64,000 nt of DNA from Chloroflexi bacterium CFX4 (lineage in GTDB: Bacteria > Chloroflexota > Anaerolineae > Aggregatilineales > UBA2796), in the NCBI GenBank assembly GCA_021404685.1, contig QWHC01000010.1, forward strand, positions 62,001 to 126,000. Direction: 5' to 3'. Below are positions 54,805 to 62,603 of this stretch, piece by piece. Positions within the stretch are counted from its first letter, which is position 1. Each line of letters starts with the position of its first letter. The notes beneath the pieces are model-generated. The model made no database searches. It saw only the letters and a list, made by a program, of their open reading frames with translations, and had not been told where the DNA came from. The position numbers and the translations under genes were made by a program.

Positions 54805-56340
54805 ATGCGCTTGTTTCGCCGCCAACTGCTGCTCAGTTACCTGCCCTTAGCGCTGCTGCCGATCTTGGTGATCGGACTGGTCATTCGCGGCGTGGCAGAA
54901 GATCGCCTTACGCTCTTGGTCACGCAAGATTCAGCGCGCCGCGTGCGCGGCTTGGTGCCGTGTTTCAACGTCTACTACAGCGCTGTCGGCTCGTGGGATG
55001 CTTTGGTTGAAGCGCTGAAAGACGGTCAGCCGTTCGTCTATCCCGCCGCCATTCGCGTGGAAAGCACCGCGCCACAAACACAGCAAAGCGGCGTGCTGTC
55101 CCTCGATGAAAACGGCGTGTTATCCTGCTTTCCCGTCACGGTGCGCCAAATGCGCTTGCGCCCACAGCTTGCCGAACGCCGCCCGATCCTCGACCAAATT
55201 CTGAGTGGTACACCAAACAATGTTCTGCCTGCCGCCGCACACCGCGACGAACTCATCCTGACCGATCCGAACGGCGTCGTGCTGCTGAATGCCGAACCAA
55301 GCCTGATCGGGCAGCAGTTAGCGCCCGAAGTGCTGCGCCAAAGCGCGCCGATTATGGTCAATGGGCAGCCAATTGCACGCTTGGCGCTGGCAACTGGCTT
55401 CTTTGATGAGGGGCAGCGCCAACTGCTGAACGCCTTGAACCTTGCCCTCGTCCTTTCTGGCGGCTTTTCGCTGCTGGCGGCGCTTGGCTTGGGCTGGTGG
55501 ATGTCTTCCCGACTCTCACAGCCGATCCGCGCTCTGAATGAAGGCGTGCAGCGCCTTGCACGCGGCGAATGGCGTGCGCCTGTGCCTATCACCACCAAGA
55601 ACGAACTAGGCGATCTGACACAGGCATTCAACAGCATGGCAGCGGAGCTGATCCGCCAGCAAACGACCACACGCCAGATGGTGGCGGATATTGCCCATGA
55701 CCTACGCACACCGCTTAGCACCATGTCGCTAGAGGTGGAGGCGATTGAGGCGGGCTTCCAGACGCCAGAGCAGGCAACCGAGAGCCTGCGCGAGGAGATT
55801 GCGTGGTTGCAGCGCATGGTGGATGATTTGCGCTTGCTCTCGCTGATGGACGCTGACCAAGTCCGTTTACAGGTCGAGCCGGTGCCGTTGGGCGTTTTTC
55901 TGAGCCGCCTGCACGATTTTTGGCGCACCAGCGCCGAAGAAGGCGGGCGCGTTTTGGCGCTGGAAATGGCAAGCGATCTGCCCATCATTCAGGCGGACGC
56001 CATGCGCTTACGCCAAATTTTGGGCAACCTGATTGATAATGCACTGCGGCACACCAAAGCGGGCGATAGCGTGCGGCTTCAGGCGCAGCCTGCCCAAGAT
56101 GGCGGCGTGCTGATCCGTGTGGCGGATAGCGGTGAGGGCATTCCTTCAGAGGTGTTGCCACGCATTTTTGACCGCTTCTATAGGGCTGATCGGGCGCGGC
56201 TGCACAACGATAGCGGCAGCGGGCTGGGCTTGAGCATTGCCAAGCGCCTTGTGGAGATGCACGGCGGCACGATCACGGTTAGCAGTCGGCTGGGGCATGG
56301 CACGGCGTTCAGCATCTACCTGCCGCAGCGGGCGGGCTAG
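54805..56340 (+). CDS. Membrane sensor histidine kinase (BaeS/PhoR-like)
   Basis: 511 residues. Membrane segments at ~9-30 and ~210-233 enclose an extracytoplasmic sensor of ~180 residues. HAMP (~234-285), HisKA with His298 in ADIAHDLRTPLST, then HATPase with NLIDNALRHT, DSGEGI and GSGLGLSI. It pairs with the OmpR-type regulator directly upstream. The DLRTP sequence is typical of BaeS-like kinases that report on the envelope, which fits the secreted protein encoded before the pair. Confidence 0.93.
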   Translation: MRLFRRQLLLSYLPLALLPILVIGLVIRGVAEDRLTLLVTQDSARRVRGLVPCFNVYYSAVGSWDALVEALKDGQPFVYPAAIRVESTAPQTQQSGVLSLDENGVLSCFPVTVRQMRLRPQLAERRPILDQILSGTPNNVLPAAAHRDELILTDPNGVVLLNAEPSLIGQQLAPEVLRQSAPIMVNGQPIARLALATGFFDEGQRQLLNALNLALVLSGGFSLLAALGLGWWMSSRLSQPIRALNEGVQRLARGEWRAPVPITTKNELGDLTQAFNSMAAELIRQQTTTRQMVADIAHDLRTPLSTMSLEVEAIEAGFQTPEQATESLREEIAWLQRMVDDLRLLSLMDADQVRLQVEPVPLGVFLSRLHDFWRTSAEEGGRVLALEMASDLPIIQADAMRLRQILGNLIDNALRHTKAGDSVRLQAQPAQDGGVLIRVADSGEGIPSEVLPRIFDRFYRADRARLHNDSGSGLGLSIAKRLVEMHGGTITVSSRLGHGTAFSIYLPQRAG

Positions 56341-56625
56341 CGAAGCACACGCCGCCGCCATCTTCATAAGGCGCGCTTCAGCGTGCGTTGCGCTTCGCTA
56401 GGCGATGGGTAAGAGCGTTAGGCGCGCCGCCAGCGCCAGAGTCTGACTATAAGAGGTGTGCAGCGCGGGCAAAGCCTGAGGGCGAGCGGGGAGAGTGATA
56501 GCAGGCAGCTTCACGGCACCCTCACCGATTCAACAGAATGCGCGCACATTTTAGCATAGCAGGGCAGTTTTCTGCGCTATACTCTCTGCCAATTGCCACC
56601 CAGCCAGGAGTTGTCTAGCATCGTC
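56341..56625. other. Intergenic region upstream of trmD
   Basis: 285 bases. No gene is seen. TATACT at about 56577 could be a -10 element, but no matching -35 was found. AGGAG at 56606-56610 is the nearest purine-rich site ahead of trmD. Confidence 0.3.
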
Positions 56626-57384
56626 ATGCGTTTTGAGATTTTCACGTTGTTCCCTGCTATGTTCGAGGGCGTCCTCACAGAGAGCATCCTCAAGCGCGCA
56701 CAAGCACGCGGCTTGCTGCATGTGGCACTGCACAATATCCGCGACTATGCCACCGATAAACATCAGGTGACCGACGAGCCACCTTACGGCGGTGGCGGCG
56801 GCATGTTGATGAAGGTCGAGCCGATTGTGCGCGCTGTAGAGTCGGTGTTGGGCGGTGAAAGCGCACCCGTCATCCTGACCACGCCGCAAGGGCAGCGCTT
56901 CGATCAGCGCATGGCAGCGGACTTTGCCACCTATCCGCGCCTTGCCATTCTGTGTGGGCGCTATGAAGGCGTGGATGAGCGCGTGCGCCGCCTTGTAGTG
57001 ACGCATGAGGTGAGCCTTGGCGACTATGTGCTGACCGGCGGCGAATTGGCGGCGATGGTCATGCTGGATGCCATTGCGCGCCACCTTCCGAATGTCTTGG
57101 GCAACGCCGACTCCGCGCCGAACGATTCGCACAGCAGCGGCTTGCTGGAAGGCGCACATTACACACGCCCACCTGAATTTCGTGGGTTGCGGGTGCCTGC
57201 CGTGCTGCTGGAAGGCGATCATGGGGCGGTAGCACGCTGGCGGCGGCAGAGCGCATTGCGGCGCACATGGCTGCGCCGTCCCGATCTGCTGTTGAATGCA
57301 GCGCTGAGTGAGGCGGAACGCTACGCGCTGGGGCAGTTGGCAGCGGACTGGTCTCGCGGCGAACGGGCAGAGGACGCCGATTAG
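56626..57384 (+). CDS. trmD: tRNA (guanine-37-N1)-methyltransferase
   Basis: 252 residues. It methylates G37 of tRNAs that read codons starting with C, preventing frameshifts. SPOUT-family knot motifs: [14 protein letters not shown] (~54-67), [12 protein letters not shown] (~110-121) and [15 protein letters not shown] (~130-144). The ATG at 56626 starts the conserved [12 protein letters not shown]. Unlike in many bacteria it is not beside rpsP, rimM or rplS. Confidence 0.97.
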   Translation: MRFEIFTLFPAMFEGVLTESILKRAQARGLLHVALHNIRDYATDKHQVTDEPPYGGGGGMLMKVEPIVRAVESVLGGESAPVILTTPQGQRFDQRMAADFATYPRLAILCGRYEGVDERVRRLVVTHEVSLGDYVLTGGELAAMVMLDAIARHLPNVLGNADSAPNDSHSSGLLEGAHYTRPPEFRGLRVPAVLLEGDHGAVARWRRQSALRRTWLRRPDLLLNAALSEAERYALGQLAADWSRGERAEDAD

Positions 57385-57418
57385 CGCAGTGAACAGCCTG
57401 CCGTCCTTGCTGTAAACG

Positions 57419-57448
57419 CCACAGGGACAGCGCTTGCCGTCCCTGTGG
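57419..57448. terminator. Hairpin between convergent trmD and rpsA
   Basis: A perfect 10-bp stem (57419-57428 with 57439-57448) and a 10-base loop lie between the two convergent genes. T-runs are weak on both sides; probably a bidirectional transcript end. Confidence 0.5.
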
Positions 57449-57487
57449 GTGACTCCTAGTTATTGCGCGGAGAAATGCGCCACGCGC

Positions 57488-58984
57488 CTAGTAGTCTTCC
57501 TCTTCGTCAAACTCACCCTTGCCGCCTTTTTTGCCGCCCTTCTTGCCGCCCTTCTTGCGTTCAGCGCGGCGGCGCTCATCTTCCTTCAGGGAAGCAGCCT
57601 CAAAGTCGGCGAAATCTGGCTCCATAGCGCGGCGGTAGTCCGACTCGGCATAATCAGGTGAGGTAACCTTCTTCAGGCTCAGCCCAAGCCGACGCTGCTC
57701 AGGGTCAATCTTGACCACGCGCAAAGTCAGCACGTCGCCCTCTTGCACCACATCTTTCGGATGGCTGACGCGGTGCGGTGCTAACTCGCTAATGTGGATA
57801 AGCCCTTCAATCTCTGGGTTTTCCACAAGGCGGGCAAAGGCGCCAAACTTGGTCAGCTTGGTGATGGTGCCTTGTACAAGCTGCCCGATGGCGTAGGTGC
57901 GCGCAATTGCCATCCAGGGGTCTTCCTCGCAGCGCTTGATGCTCAAGCCGATGCGCTTGCGCTCACGGTCAATGCTGATGACTTCGACCTGCACCTCTTG
58001 CCCAACGCGCAGAATGTCTTTCGGGTGCGTGATGTGCTTCCAGGAGAGTTCGGTCAGGTGAACCAGACCGTCTGCGCCGCCCACATCCACAAAAGCACCG
58101 AAATCTGCCACGCTTTTGACGCGCCCTTCGCGGCGATCACCGACTTGCAGTTCGTCCAGCAGGCGCTCTTTGCGGTGTTCGCGCAGGGCGGGCGTGGCGT
58201 CGCGCTCCGAGAGGATCAGACGGTTGCGGGCGCGGTCAACTTCCAGCACCTTCACCGAAATATCTTCACCGCGCATGGAGTCCCACTTTTCCTGTGGGTC
58301 TGCGCCCTGTGCGCGGGTACGGCGGTCACGGCTGACTTGGGATTCCGGCACAAAGCCGCGCACGCGCCCTAAGCGCACAATCAAGCCGCCTTTGTTGTAG
58401 CCATCCACCTTGCCGTTAAAGACCTCGCCGCTTTGGCGCAGTTCTTCGGCTTTGCGCCAATCCTGTTCCTCCGCTGCCCGCGAAAGAGAGAGGATGACTT
58501 TTCCATCACGCTCCGGGTTCAGCACATAGACGCTGACGCGCTCGCCCGCCTTCAGGCGATCCAGCGTCTCTTTGTCCATGCGCTCCAGCTCTTTACCCGC
58601 AATGACGCCTTCGGTCTTCATGCCGAGATCAATCAAGATTTCGGTAGGCGAGGTCTCGACCACCACACCTTCCACAATTTCGCCCTTCCGCAGTTTTGGC
58701 TCGGCGTGGGAATCGAGCATTTCGGCGGTCATGACGCTGCTTTCGGTGGCGGGCGCACCATCCACAGCAGCCGCTAATTCTGCCGCACCTTCGGCGGCGG
58801 TATGGGCAACGGCTTCGGGCAGTGCCGCGCTTTCGGGTTGAATATCACGCTGCGAATCACGCTCCGCAGGCGCGTGCGACGCTGCATCCGACGCAGCCTC
58901 GCCATTGGGCGCAGCGATGTGCAGCTCAGCCTCGATTGGCTCGATTGGCTCGCTCTCGCTGGCAACAGGCATGTTGGACTCCAT
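57488..58984 (-). CDS. rpsA: Ribosomal protein S1-like, four S1 domains
   Basis: 498 residues. A low-complexity acidic/Ala-rich N-terminus (~1-95) precedes four S1 RNA-binding domains (~98-170, ~183-260, ~275-345, ~362-432; GEIVEGVVVETS, GEVFNGKVDGY, GDRREGRVKSV, GQLVQGTITKL). The C-terminal tail is Lys/Gly-rich (KKGGKKGGKKGGKGEF) and ends in an acidic run. S1 proteins help ribosomes bind mRNA; four domains rather than six is common outside proteobacteria. The long Ala/Glu extension may be lineage-specific. Confidence 0.9.
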   Translation of the reverse strand: MESNMPVASESEPIEPIEAELHIAAPNGEAASDAASHAPAERDSQRDIQPESAALPEAVAHTAAEGAAELAAAVDGAPATESSVMTAEMLDSHAEPKLRKGEIVEGVVVETSPTEILIDLGMKTEGVIAGKELERMDKETLDRLKAGERVSVYVLNPERDGKVILSLSRAAEEQDWRKAEELRQSGEVFNGKVDGYNKGGLIVRLGRVRGFVPESQVSRDRRTRAQGADPQEKWDSMRGEDISVKVLEVDRARNRLILSERDATPALREHRKERLLDELQVGDRREGRVKSVADFGAFVDVGGADGLVHLTELSWKHITHPKDILRVGQEVQVEVISIDRERKRIGLSIKRCEEDPWMAIARTYAIGQLVQGTITKLTKFGAFARLVENPEIEGLIHISELAPHRVSHPKDVVQEGDVLTLRVVKIDPEQRRLGLSLKKVTSPDYAESDYRRAMEPDFADFEAASLKEDERRRAERKKGGKKGGKKGGKGEFDEEEDY

Positions 58985-59251
58985 TTGGCAAACGTTCTCC
59001 GTGCAACAGGGGTACTTGGTACTTCATTGTAGCACGCCGTATTATGGCGCGTCAAACCTGAATTAGCAACGCATCTGGAAAAAAGGGGCGGTGTGTGTTG
59101 TGGTGAAAGTCTGCTGTGCAGCGGCGCAGCCAGCCCCTAGCCCTTCACACACCTTTGGCAACACCAGTCCCCTGATCTGCCAATCTGCCACGCTCGCTTT
59201 TGTGCGCCTTGCAATGCTTGCCGAATGCTGTTAAACTACCCATAATGAACA

Positions 59252-59345
59252 GCAGGGGAGCTTAGGGTAGCTAGGCTGAGAGGGCGCTCGCACACAGCGC
59301 CGACCCTTCAAACCTGATACGGGTAATACCGTCGTAGGGAGAGGC
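59252..59345 (+). promoter_or_regulatory. TPP riboswitch (THI element)
   Basis: The aptamer has GGGGAGC at the 5' side, the CTGAGA core (59276-59281), and the hallmark CTGATACGGGTAATACCG followed by TCGTAGGGA (59314-59340). P3 is a GC-rich GGCGCT/AGCGCC hairpin. It binds thiamin pyrophosphate. A terminator follows directly and ends two bases before the thiN start codon, so control is by premature termination. TAGGGA in the aptamer is complementary to TCCCTA at 59385-59390 in the terminator, a candidate anti-terminator pairing. Confidence 0.95.
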
Positions 59346-59376
59346 TGGTTGAGCGCACCACAGCGCATCAAAATCC

Positions 59377-59409
59377 ACCACTTTCCCTATGCACAGAAAG
59401 TGGTTTTTT
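59377..59409 (+). terminator. Riboswitch-controlled terminator
   Basis: A 9-bp stem (59377-59385 with 59396-59404) with a 10-base loop is followed by six T (59404-59409). It ends immediately before the thiN ATG, so no separate ribosome binding site fits between the stem and start codon. Confidence 0.92.
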
Positions 59410-59410
59410 C

Positions 59411-60070
59411 ATGCCCAATGCCTTCCTTTTCCTGAATGGTGACCTGCACGATGGCAGTGCTGTGCGCGCCGCGCTGAGCCACGCCACCATGCCCAACGCC
59501 CTGATCATCGCGGCGGATGGCGGCTTACGGCACGTCTATGCGCTTGGCTTGCGCCCTGATTTGGTGGTTGGCGATATGGATTCGGCTGACCCTGAACAGT
59601 TGGCGCGTGCCAAGGCTGAAGGCTCGCATCTCCTCACCTATCCCGTTCACAAAGACGAGACCGACCTCGAGCTGGCAGTCCTGGTTGCCTTGCAGCACGG
59701 CTGCGATCAGCTCTGGTTGTTGGCTGCGCTTGGCGGTCGCCTTGATCAGACGCTGAGCAACGTCCAGTTGCTTGCCCTGCCGCAGCTTGAAGGCATCCGC
59801 GCTGTCTTGGTCAGTGGCGCGCAGACCTGCTGGCTTGCCAAGCCGCCGCGCACCGAAATCCACGGGCAAATGGGCGATACGCTCTCGCTGCTGCCACTCA
59901 GCGCCGCAGCACGCGGCATTCACACCGAAGGCTTGCATTATCCGCTGCGCGGCGAAACCCTGCACTTTGGCACCACACGCGGCATTAGCAACGTGCTAAG
60001 TGCGCCACAGGCACAGGTCCGCTTTGAGGAAGGCTTACTGCTGGTCATTCATACACATGGTAAAGCATAG
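59411..60070 (+). CDS. thiN: Thiamin pyrophosphokinase
   Basis: 219 residues. It moves pyrophosphate from ATP to thiamin, making TPP. Motifs: IIAADGGLRH (~32-41), LVVGDMDSAD (~51-60), HKDETDLELAV (~80-90) and ALGGRLDQTLSN (~106-117). The ATG directly follows the T-run of the riboswitch terminator, and the 3' stem arm GAAAGTGG may serve as a poor ribosome binding site. First gene of a riboswitch-controlled thiamin salvage operon. Confidence 0.95.
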   Translation: MPNAFLFLNGDLHDGSAVRAALSHATMPNALIIAADGGLRHVYALGLRPDLVVGDMDSADPEQLARAKAEGSHLLTYPVHKDETDLELAVLVALQHGCDQLWLLAALGGRLDQTLSNVQLLALPQLEGIRAVLVSGAQTCWLAKPPRTEIHGQMGDTLSLLPLSAAARGIHTEGLHYPLRGETLHFGTTRGISNVLSAPQAQVRFEEGLLLVIHTHGKA

Positions 60071-60083
60071 AAAGGTGCTGCTT

Positions 60084-60374
60084 ATGGATGCAACCCGAAC
60101 CGTCACCCTCAGCGTGCAGGTGTTGCCGCTGTGCGATGATCCGTATCCTGTTGTTGATCGGGCGATTGCCGCCATTCAGGCAAGCGGCGTGCGCTATCAG
60201 GTCTGCCCGATGGAGACCGTGCTAGAAGGTACGCTGGATGCCTGCCTTGCCGCCGCCCGCGCCGCCCATGAGGCGTGCTTTGTGGAGGGGGTGCGCCGCG
60301 CTGTGACCTACATCAAGATCAGCGATGGCGTGGCAGGCTCGACCATTGACGAGAAGATGCTGAAATATCGCTAG
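60084..60374 (+). CDS. Thiamin-binding protein, MTH1187/YkoF-like
   Basis: 96 residues from the ATG at 60084, with AAAGGTG upstream. It matches the small MTH1187/thiamin-binding family: VTLSVQVLPL near the N-terminus, VDRAIAAIQASGVRYQVCPMETVLEG, and a C-terminal VTYIKISDG. In other bacteria it accompanies HMP/thiamin ABC transporters and may hold thiamin or its pyrimidine in the cytoplasm. It abuts the permease gene. Confidence 0.88.
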   Translation: MDATRTVTLSVQVLPLCDDPYPVVDRAIAAIQASGVRYQVCPMETVLEGTLDACLAAARAAHEACFVEGVRRAVTYIKISDGVAGSTIDEKMLKYR

Positions 60375-61163
60375 ATGGTGCGCCTCTTGCGCCGCAGCGC
60401 GCCCTCACTCAGCCTGTTGATCGCCAGCTTTGCCGTGTGGGAAGGCTTGGCAAGCGCAGATAGCGCCACATTGCGCCTGATTCCGCCGCCAAGCGCTGTC
60501 TTCGCGGCGATGGCTGCCAGCGCGGATCGCCTGCTGCGCCTGCACATTCCAACCACACTCTACGAGGCGTTGGTTGGCACGGCAATCGCCCTGATCATCG
60601 GTGTGAGTGCGGCTGCCCTGCTGGACTTTTTGCCCATGCTGCGCCGCGCCGCCTACCCACTGTTGGTCATCTCGCAGACCATTCCGTTGGTTGCCATTGC
60701 GCCGCTGCTGATCCTGATCTTCGGCTTTGGCGTCGAGTCCAAGCTTGTGATTGTGGCGCTCTTTGGCTTTTTCCCGATCACAGTGGCAACGCTGGACGGG
60801 CTGACTGCCACCGATGCTGAGCTGGTGGCGCTGTTGCGGGCGATGGGCGCTAACCGTCTGCAAATCTGGCGGAAAGTGCGCTTGCCTTCGGCGCTGCCTT
60901 CGCTGTTCAGTGGCTTGCGGATCGCGGCGACCTATGCCATCGGCGGCGCCATGATCGGTGAGTTCGTCACGGCGCAGTACGGGCTAGGGCAGTACTTGCG
61001 GCAGGCGTTCAATCAATCGCGCTTGGATCAGGGCTTTGCCGCTGTGGTGATCGCCTCTGCGCTGAGCGTGGCATTGGTGGCGTCTGTCGCGCTGGCAGAG
61101 CGCCTGTTGTTACGTTGGTACTTCACGCCCGAACGCGAGTCGGGCTGGCAACTTGAGCGTTAG
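60375..61163 (+). CDS. ABC transporter permease, ThiX/SsuC-like
   Basis: 262 residues, about six membrane segments, with the EAA-type loop ALLRAMGANRLQIWRKVRLPSALP. It begins at the base after the stop codon of the upstream gene. The operon context and riboswitch indicate import of a thiamin precursor such as HMP or its formylaminopyrimidine. An ATP-binding subunit is not encoded in the operon or nearby; it may be shared from elsewhere. Confidence 0.9.
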   Translation: MVRLLRRSAPSLSLLIASFAVWEGLASADSATLRLIPPPSAVFAAMAASADRLLRLHIPTTLYEALVGTAIALIIGVSAAALLDFLPMLRRAAYPLLVISQTIPLVAIAPLLILIFGFGVESKLVIVALFGFFPITVATLDGLTATDAELVALLRAMGANRLQIWRKVRLPSALPSLFSGLRIAATYAIGGAMIGEFVTAQYGLGQYLRQAFNQSRLDQGFAAVVIASALSVALVASVALAERLLLRWYFTPERESGWQLER

Positions 61164-61185
61164 CTTAAAGAAAGGAAAACGATCC

Positions 61186-62577
61186 ATGAAACGGCTTATG
61201 TTCTTGGCAGTGCTTGCCTGCCTTGCAGGCATCATCTTCGCGGCGGAAGCACCGAACGCACACGCTTGCACGCAGCCTGTTGGCGGGCATCCTAGCTATG
61301 GTATTGGCTATCGTGCCCAGCAGAGCAGCCTTGTGCTGGAAGGCGTGGTCACCGCCATTGAAGGACAAGGCAGCTTTAACGAGATTGCCATCATCGAGGT
61401 GGTGCAGTATCTAAAAGGGGAAGGCAGCCCAACGGTCAAAATAGGCGGCTTTGGCTCCTCTGCGATATGCCTCGCGTCGGTCAGCGTTGGCGAGCGCGCC
61501 ATCTTTTTCGCCGAACCAACTGCCAGCGATGTGCTGCGCGCACGGCATTTCGGCTTTGCGGATGCCAAAACAGCCGCCACACCTGATTCCATCGCAGCCA
61601 TCCGCCTTGCCCTGCAAGCTGGCAATCCGCTCGGCAATGCGACCGAGTTTGCGCGCACCCAAACGCCAACCGCCGTCACCATCATGCTAGACTGGACGCC
61701 GAACACCAACCACATCGGCTTATATGTGGCACAGGCAAAAGGCTACTATACGGCGGCAAACCTGAACGTCACCATCCAGCCTGCTGGCGATATTGCCGTG
61801 GATCAGGTGGTGGCAAGCGGCGCGGCACAGTTCGGCATCAGCTATCAGGAAGGCATGACCTACAGCCGTGCCGCCGGGCTGCCCGTCGTCTCGGTGGCAG
61901 CCATCATCCAACATAACACCTCAGGCTTTGCCTCGCTCAGCGCTAAGCAGCCGCTTAAAACGCCCGCCGATCTGGTCGGTCTGCGCTATGGCAGCTTCGG
62001 CAGCGCCATTGAGCGCCCGATCCTTGAGGCACTCATCGCTTGCAGCGGCGCTGCTGGCAGCGTTGAGATGCTGGATGTTGGCTTTGTCGAGCCGTTCCCG
62101 CTCATGGAGCGCGATCAGATAGATGTGGTCTGGGTATTCTACGCATGGGACGGCATTCGCGCACAGCAGCAAGGCTTAGCGCTTGACCTGCTGATGCTAA
62201 AAGACTATGCCGACTGCGTGCCAGACTACTACACGCCGATCCTGATCACTAGCGCGCAGATGATCGCCGAACAGCCTGAGGTGGTGCGTGCCTTTGTGCA
62301 GGCGACCGCACGCGGCTACGCCGATGCGATCCGAAATCCGACTGAGGCAGCCTACCTGTTGCACTTGGCTGAGCCTGACCTTGACGCGAACCTCGTGCGT
62401 GCCAGCGCCATCTGGCTGGCAGAGCAATTTCAGGCGGAAGCACCACAGTGGGGCATCCAACGCGCCGACGTGTGGGAAGCCTTCACGGCGTTCATGGTGC
62501 GTGTCGGCGCGCTTGAAGCACCGATCAGCCTTGAAGGCGCCTTCACCAACGACTTTTTGCCCGGCAGCGCCCAATAG
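61186..62577 (+). CDS. NMT1/THI5-type binding protein with an N-terminal netrin/TIMP-like domain
   Basis: 463 residues from the ATG at 61186, with AAAGGAAAA upstream. Signal peptide ~1-27, or a lipoprotein-like start with Cys near 28 (HACTQP). Residues ~28-135 form a beta-rich Cys-containing domain (SSLVLEGVVTAIEGQGS, VQYLKGEGSPTVKIGG, CLASVSVGERAIFFAEP) reminiscent of netrin/TIMP OB folds. From ~162 the NMT1/THI5 binding-protein fold begins (MLDWTPNTNHIGLYVAQAKG), as in ThiY pyrimidine-binding proteins. The yeast Thi5 Cys cluster is absent. The fusion is unusual; its extra domain has no known role here. Confidence 0.85.
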   Translation: MKRLMFLAVLACLAGIIFAAEAPNAHACTQPVGGHPSYGIGYRAQQSSLVLEGVVTAIEGQGSFNEIAIIEVVQYLKGEGSPTVKIGGFGSSAICLASVSVGERAIFFAEPTASDVLRARHFGFADAKTAATPDSIAAIRLALQAGNPLGNATEFARTQTPTAVTIMLDWTPNTNHIGLYVAQAKGYYTAANLNVTIQPAGDIAVDQVVASGAAQFGISYQEGMTYSRAAGLPVVSVAAIIQHNTSGFASLSAKQPLKTPADLVGLRYGSFGSAIERPILEALIACSGAAGSVEMLDVGFVEPFPLMERDQIDVVWVFYAWDGIRAQQQGLALDLLMLKDYADCVPDYYTPILITSAQMIAEQPEVVRAFVQATARGYADAIRNPTEAAYLLHLAEPDLDANLVRASAIWLAEQFQAEAPQWGIQRADVWEAFTAFMVRVGALEAPISLEGAFTNDFLPGSAQ

Positions 62578-62603
62578 CCACGTCCGCCATGCAGCAGGGC
62601 GGC

